DNA of 64,000 bases. Source: Chitinophagales bacterium (GTDB lineage: Bacteria > Bacteroidota > Bacteroidia > Chitinophagales > Saprospiraceae). The DNA lies in the NCBI GenBank assembly GCA_013299105.1, contig JAAFJY010000006.1:1-64000 (forward strand), written 5' to 3'. Of the stretch, positions 61,345-64,000 are shown one piece after another (positions within the stretch are counted from its first letter, which is position 1; each line of letters opens with the position of its first letter). The position numbers and the translations under genes were made by a program. The notes beneath the pieces are model-generated. The model searched no databases. It saw only the letters and a program-made list of their open reading frames with translations, and was not told the DNA's origin.

Positions 61345-61800
61345 TTATTTACTTTTGAGCTCCAGCCGTTTCCACACATCGGTGCGCCCCAGGGCTTTCA
61401 CGCCGATATAGCCCCTGATTTCCAGGGTGTTGTCGTTTTTCATTTTAATGGAGCAGCTGTAAGTACTGCCATTTTCTGGATCGTAAATGGTGCCATCGGC
61501 CCACTCGTCGCCTTTGAAAACAAAGTCTTTTAACATGCGGTAGCCTTTGAGTGGGGTACTGCGCAAGGATTCGTCTGGGTTGTTTTTGTCCACTTTGGGG
61601 GCATTGGTTTCCGGGTCATTGGGCTCGCGTAACCACACGATTTTGCCAAAATATTTGGAGCCAATTTTCTCGACTTTTACCCTGGCTTTGCCGTTGCTGG
61701 GTTCCCAAATGCCGATGATTTTGTCTGCGCCGTCTTGGGCGCTGAGGTTGAGGGCGCAAAATATTGCTGCCAGGAGGCCGAAAACTTTTACCATTTTCAT
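61345..61800 (-). CDS. DUF2147 domain secreted protein
   Basis: A 151-residue protein with signal peptide ending NLSAQ. The mature part has DUF2147 features: DKIIGIWEPSNGKARVKVEK, YFGKIVWLREPNDPE, TIYDPENGSTYSCSIKM and IRGYIGVKALGRTDVWKRL. DUF2147 proteins are periplasmic lipocalin-like folds of unknown role. It lies between the lipoprotein and outer-membrane-protein genes on the same strand. Confidence 0.9.
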   Translation of the reverse strand: MKMVKVFGLLAAIFCALNLSAQDGADKIIGIWEPSNGKARVKVEKIGSKYFGKIVWLREPNDPETNAPKVDKNNPDESLRSTPLKGYRMLKDFVFKGDEWADGTIYDPENGSTYSCSIKMKNDNTLEIRGYIGVKALGRTDVWKRLELKSK

Positions 61801-61847
61801 GTTTACAATAAGTATTGGTTAAGGACTGGAAAAAAGCGGTATTGGTC

Positions 61848-62357
61848 TTACTTCACCACCACTTCAAATTCAAAATTACCCAAGAGTTCCAGCTTACTTT
61901 CCTGGTCTTGCTTGAGGTCGAGGTCGCTCACAATCGTGAATTGCTTCTGCCGAAAAAAATCGGCCAGGTTTTTAGGCCCAGTAGGCATTTTCAGCGCCAC
62001 TTTTTGCTGGCCTGCGGGTACGGGGTTGAGTACGCCGCCCTCCACCATTTCGGTTTGATCCGAGGCAAATTGCAAGGTAATGGCCTTGATCAGGTCAAAA
62101 TTCAGGGTATCTGAGTTGGTGTTCAGGCTGGCACTTTTCAGGCGAATGGTTTTGAGTTGGTCCAGATCGCTGCCATTTTCAGCTAAAAATGCCTCCAGGG
62201 CTACTTCATAGTTGCCTTGTGCGGTGTTGGAACCCTCAAACAAAGGCCCTTCGGCTGCAATGGGCAGGTTTTCGATGCTGAAACTCAGGGTGCGAGATTT
62301 GGAGCATCCTGAGAAAAACAGGACACCGCCAAGCAGGATTGATAGTGAAATTTTCAT
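61848..62357 (-). CDS. Lipoprotein of unknown function
   Basis: A 169-residue protein with a lipobox VLFFSGC at about residue 18. The rest is beta-prone with a repeated hydrophobic-polar pattern (SFSIENLPIAAEGPLFEGS, IKAITLQFASD, SKLELLGNFEFEVVVK). No family was recognised. It is first in a three-gene unit with DUF2147 and the outer-membrane protein and so is probably envelope-located. Confidence 0.75.
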   Translation of the reverse strand: MKISLSILLGGVLFFSGCSKSRTLSFSIENLPIAAEGPLFEGSNTAQGNYEVALEAFLAENGSDLDQLKTIRLKSASLNTNSDTLNFDLIKAITLQFASDQTEMVEGGVLNPVPAGQQKVALKMPTGPKNLADFFRQKQFTIVSDLDLKQDQESKLELLGNFEFEVVVK

Positions 62358-62501
62358 TGATAGTCGCTACGCTTTTGTTGATTCAACCTCGATTTTGTGA
62401 AAATGTTCGTTGAAAAAATAAGGCCTCGGAGCCTGTGGCTACATTTGTGCATCCATCATTGGTGGTGCTTATCTATATTCGTAGAGAAAACCTAAGTGAC
62501 A

Positions 62502-62867
62502 ATGATCCAACTTTTTAATCTCAAAGAAAAATTCGCCCAGTTCCATGAGCATTGGACGCCCAAAATTGCAGGCGAACTGAATGGCCAGTACGTAAAACTG
62601 GTCAAAGCCCAAGGCGAACTCATTTGGCACAGCCACGAAGATGAAGACGAGCTTTTCTGGATTCTGAAAGGCACCTTTTACATGGATTTTCGTGACCGCA
62701 CAGTTACGCTCAATCCTGGCGACATCTTGATTGTGCCCAAGGGCGTAGAACACTTGCCCCGTACCGGAGAAGAAGAAGTGTGGCTGGTTTTGTTTGAACC
62801 CAAAGCAACCAAACATACAGGTGAAATTGAGCACGAGCGCACGGTGAAAATGCAGGATTGGGTATAA
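62502..62867 (+). CDS. Cupin domain protein
   Basis: A 121-residue single-domain cupin. The first metal motif reads WHSHEDEDELFWILKGTFYM (H-x-H...E) and the second region has VPKGVEHLPR with a His. Such small cupins bind a metal and often act in sugar or nitrogen metabolism or as oxygenases; the substrate is unknown. ATG 62502 is preferred over a GTG at 62496. The tract after the stop (AAGGTTGAAAGG) is again a gene-end repeat. Confidence 0.9.
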   Translation: MIQLFNLKEKFAQFHEHWTPKIAGELNGQYVKLVKAQGELIWHSHEDEDELFWILKGTFYMDFRDRTVTLNPGDILIVPKGVEHLPRTGEEEVWLVLFEPKATKHTGEIEHERTVKMQDWV

Positions 62868-62900
62868 GGATAAAGGTTGAAAGGAAGAAACTGAAAGGAT
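62868..62900 (+). repeat. Short TTGAAAGG tract after the cupin gene
   Basis: AAGGATAAAGGTTGAAAGG followed by AAGAAACTGAAAGGATG: a weak copy of the gene-end tract, right after the cupin stop codon (TAA). Confidence 0.45.
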
Positions 62901-62910
62901 GTAAAAGCTC

Positions 62911-62975
62911 CGTTGATTTGGTCCACACCACATAAGTAATCCTGTAATCCTGCAAATTCTGATTTAGACAAAAAA
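62911..62975 (+). repeat. Modular dispersed repeat, copy R7 (partial)
   Basis: TTGATTTGGTCCACACCAC, then TAATCCTGTAATCCTGC, then AAATTCTGATTTAGACAAAA. The order matches R2 and R3, with CC in place of TT in the first units. Confidence 0.6.
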
Positions 62976-63018
62976 AATCGCGTTGATCATGGGCTATTAT
63001 TTCGTTCGCGTTCCACTA

Positions 63019-63161
63019 ATATGAGCTAAAATAAGATGGACATCTTTGTTCTTGAGGTTTAGCAAAAAAAAGAACACAAATCCTTTCATCCAGTTGCTTA
63101 AACTGGTAGTGCTCTTTTTTCACTAAACCCAAACCTGTCCACCTTATTTTTTTACGCTCCC
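63019..63161 (+). mobile_element. MITE-like palindromic element, copy D (143 bp)
   Basis: Starts ATATGAGCTAAAATAAGATG (first bases shortened relative to other copies) and ends TTATTTTTTTACGCTCCC. Flanked by perfect 3-base direct repeats CTA (63016-63018, 63162-63164). The right CTA is the complement of the TAG stop codon of the next gene, so insertion occurred at a stop codon. The inner hairpin CCAGTTGCTTAAACTGG is intact. Confidence 0.88.
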
Positions 63162-64000
63162 CTAGTTAGCCTTCGCTTGCTCCAAACGCAGTAAAAAGCG
63201 CTCGCGTACTACTTCTTCAATGCGTTTGTTTTGGATTTTGCTCTCTACCCAGGCTTCAATGTCTAGGAAAACAAATGAGCGGCGTTCGTAGAGATCGTCT
63301 TTGAGCTCTTTGAGGCTATTGCGAAACTTTAGAAAATGTTTGATTCGCTCGTCAGGCGCTGCTCCTACGAGTTGGCGCAAAAAGGCAACGCTTATCAATT
63401 GTAATTTAGAGGGACCACCACTATTTTTGGATGATTCGTCTTTTTTACTGTCTTTTTTCTGCTTCATGATGGCCCGGTGGGCATTGTTCACCATGTATTC
63501 AAGTAAGTCGTAATTGCCCAGGTCGTAATGTGCCATGATGAAGAGCAGGTTAGCGTACACTTGCATGTCATCGCGCAGCACTTTACCAGGTTGGTTCAGT
63601 ATTTTGTTGAGGTATTCTACGGTCATACCAGGTTTGCCCGCGCCGAGGTACATCCAGGCGATTTTGAAATAAAAAATCTGGACTTTGTGGGGATCTAGTT
63701 GATGATCGTACTTTTTGATCCGTTTCAAGGTTTTGGGAATGGTCTCGTCCACACCTCGTGAAAAACTCCCTTCCAAAAAGTCGCGGTTGAAGCGGCCCTG
63801 GTGCACGAAAAGGAAAGAAAGTATCCTGGAATTGTGATTGATTTTGAGGTAGTTGTCTTTGCGGAAGTGTTCAAATTTTTCAAGATTTACATTGAACACT
63901 GGATAATCCCGCTGCAAAAAGGCCATGATCAGCAATTGGTGCATTCCAATCATGTACATGTCCACGTCCATTTCGATCATTTTGGGTTCCGCGTGGTAAA
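63162..64000 (-). CDS. C-terminal part of a helical (TPR-like) protein, truncated by window end
   Basis: The frame remains open to the right edge, so its start lies outside the window. The 279 visible residues are almost all helical, with TPR-like spacing: QIFYFKIAWMYLGAGKPGMTVEYLNKIL and ADNLLFIMAHYDLGNYDLLEYMV-like segments. A charged KKDSKKDESSK linker splits the helices. It ends in EVVRERFLLRLEQAKAN. The stop codon TAG is also the right target duplication of MITE copy D. No family was recognised. Confidence 0.7.
   Translation of the reverse strand, partial: YHAEPKMIEMDVDMYMIGMHQLLIMAFLQRDYPVFNVNLEKFEHFRKDNYLKINHNSRILSFLFVHQGRFNRDFLEGSFSRGVDETIPKTLKRIKKYDHQLDPHKVQIFYFKIAWMYLGAGKPGMTVEYLNKILNQPGKVLRDDMQVYANLLFIMAHYDLGNYDLLEYMVNNAHRAIMKQKKDSKKDESSKNSGGPSKLQLISVAFLRQLVGAAPDERIKHFLKFRNSLKELKDDLYERRSFVFLDIEAWVESKIQNKRIEEVVRERFLLRLEQAKAN

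Overview
The window looks like chromosomal DNA of a Bacteroidota species, most likely of the Saprospiraceae/Haliscomenobacter type. The evidence is a secreted M43 protease with SprB-like repeats and a C-terminal type IX secretion (Por) sorting domain, the neighbouring rsfS-ftsH and birA genes, an N-acyl-ornithine type arginine pathway, a RecO without an obvious zinc finger, a long eukaryote-like IleS, and many lipoproteins and small outer-membrane proteins. Genus-level placement is inference. No rRNA, tRNA, CRISPR array or complete insertion sequence was recognised.

Layout. 0-2 kb: tail of an unidentified gene, mutY and an ECF sigma factor. 2.8-9.5 kb: a sugar-related minus-strand operon (sugar epimerase/isomerase, Gfo/Idh/MocA oxidoreductase, and a 1,224-residue secreted fusion of ThuA, dehydrogenase propeller, HEAT, CARDB and azurin-like domains), divergent from an AraC regulator. 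9.5-11.2 kb: an Rpn-type nuclease overlapped by a free-standing copy of its own C-terminal region. 11.6-25.8 kb: radical SAM protein, recO, MORN lipoprotein, ugd, membrane patatin, a cysteine-less thioredoxin-like protein, aroA, a FabH-like enzyme, glycosylasparaginase, ftsH and rsfS. 26-39.6 kb: birA, secernin-like peptidase, phosphoesterase, DUF4112, fdhD, ileS, a WG-like secreted protein, the M43 protease and a proline-rich secreted protein. 40.3-46 kb: arginine genes (GNAT-argG-argC, then argD, then argF') with repeat-filled gaps. 47-50.5 kb: a Fic protein behind a five-site operator-like array, an OmpA-like protein and a DarT/DarG toxin-antitoxin pair. 50.6-58 kb: MoxR ATPase and an RND efflux operon. 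58-60 kb: an RloA/RloB (AbiL-like) defence pair with twin palindromes at its promoter. 60.2-64 kb: small envelope proteins, a cupin and the C-terminal part of a helical protein.

The striking non-coding content is several families of dispersed repeats. One is a 133-146 bp palindromic MITE-like element, present four times and each time flanked by a perfect 3-bp target duplication. A second is a modular family built on a GGTCAACGTCA-like box followed by an 8-9 bp period tract. A third is short 7-bp period tracts at gene ends, which in birA and argF' supply the final codons. A 266-bp inverted-repeat element and several palindromes add to this.

The most promising candidates for undescribed biology are the Rpn nuclease with its translationally coupled C-terminal twin, the fic operator array, the RloAB twin palindromes, the MITE and modular repeat families, and the dehydrogenase-azurin fusion. 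All functional assignments come from reading motifs; no database search was run.
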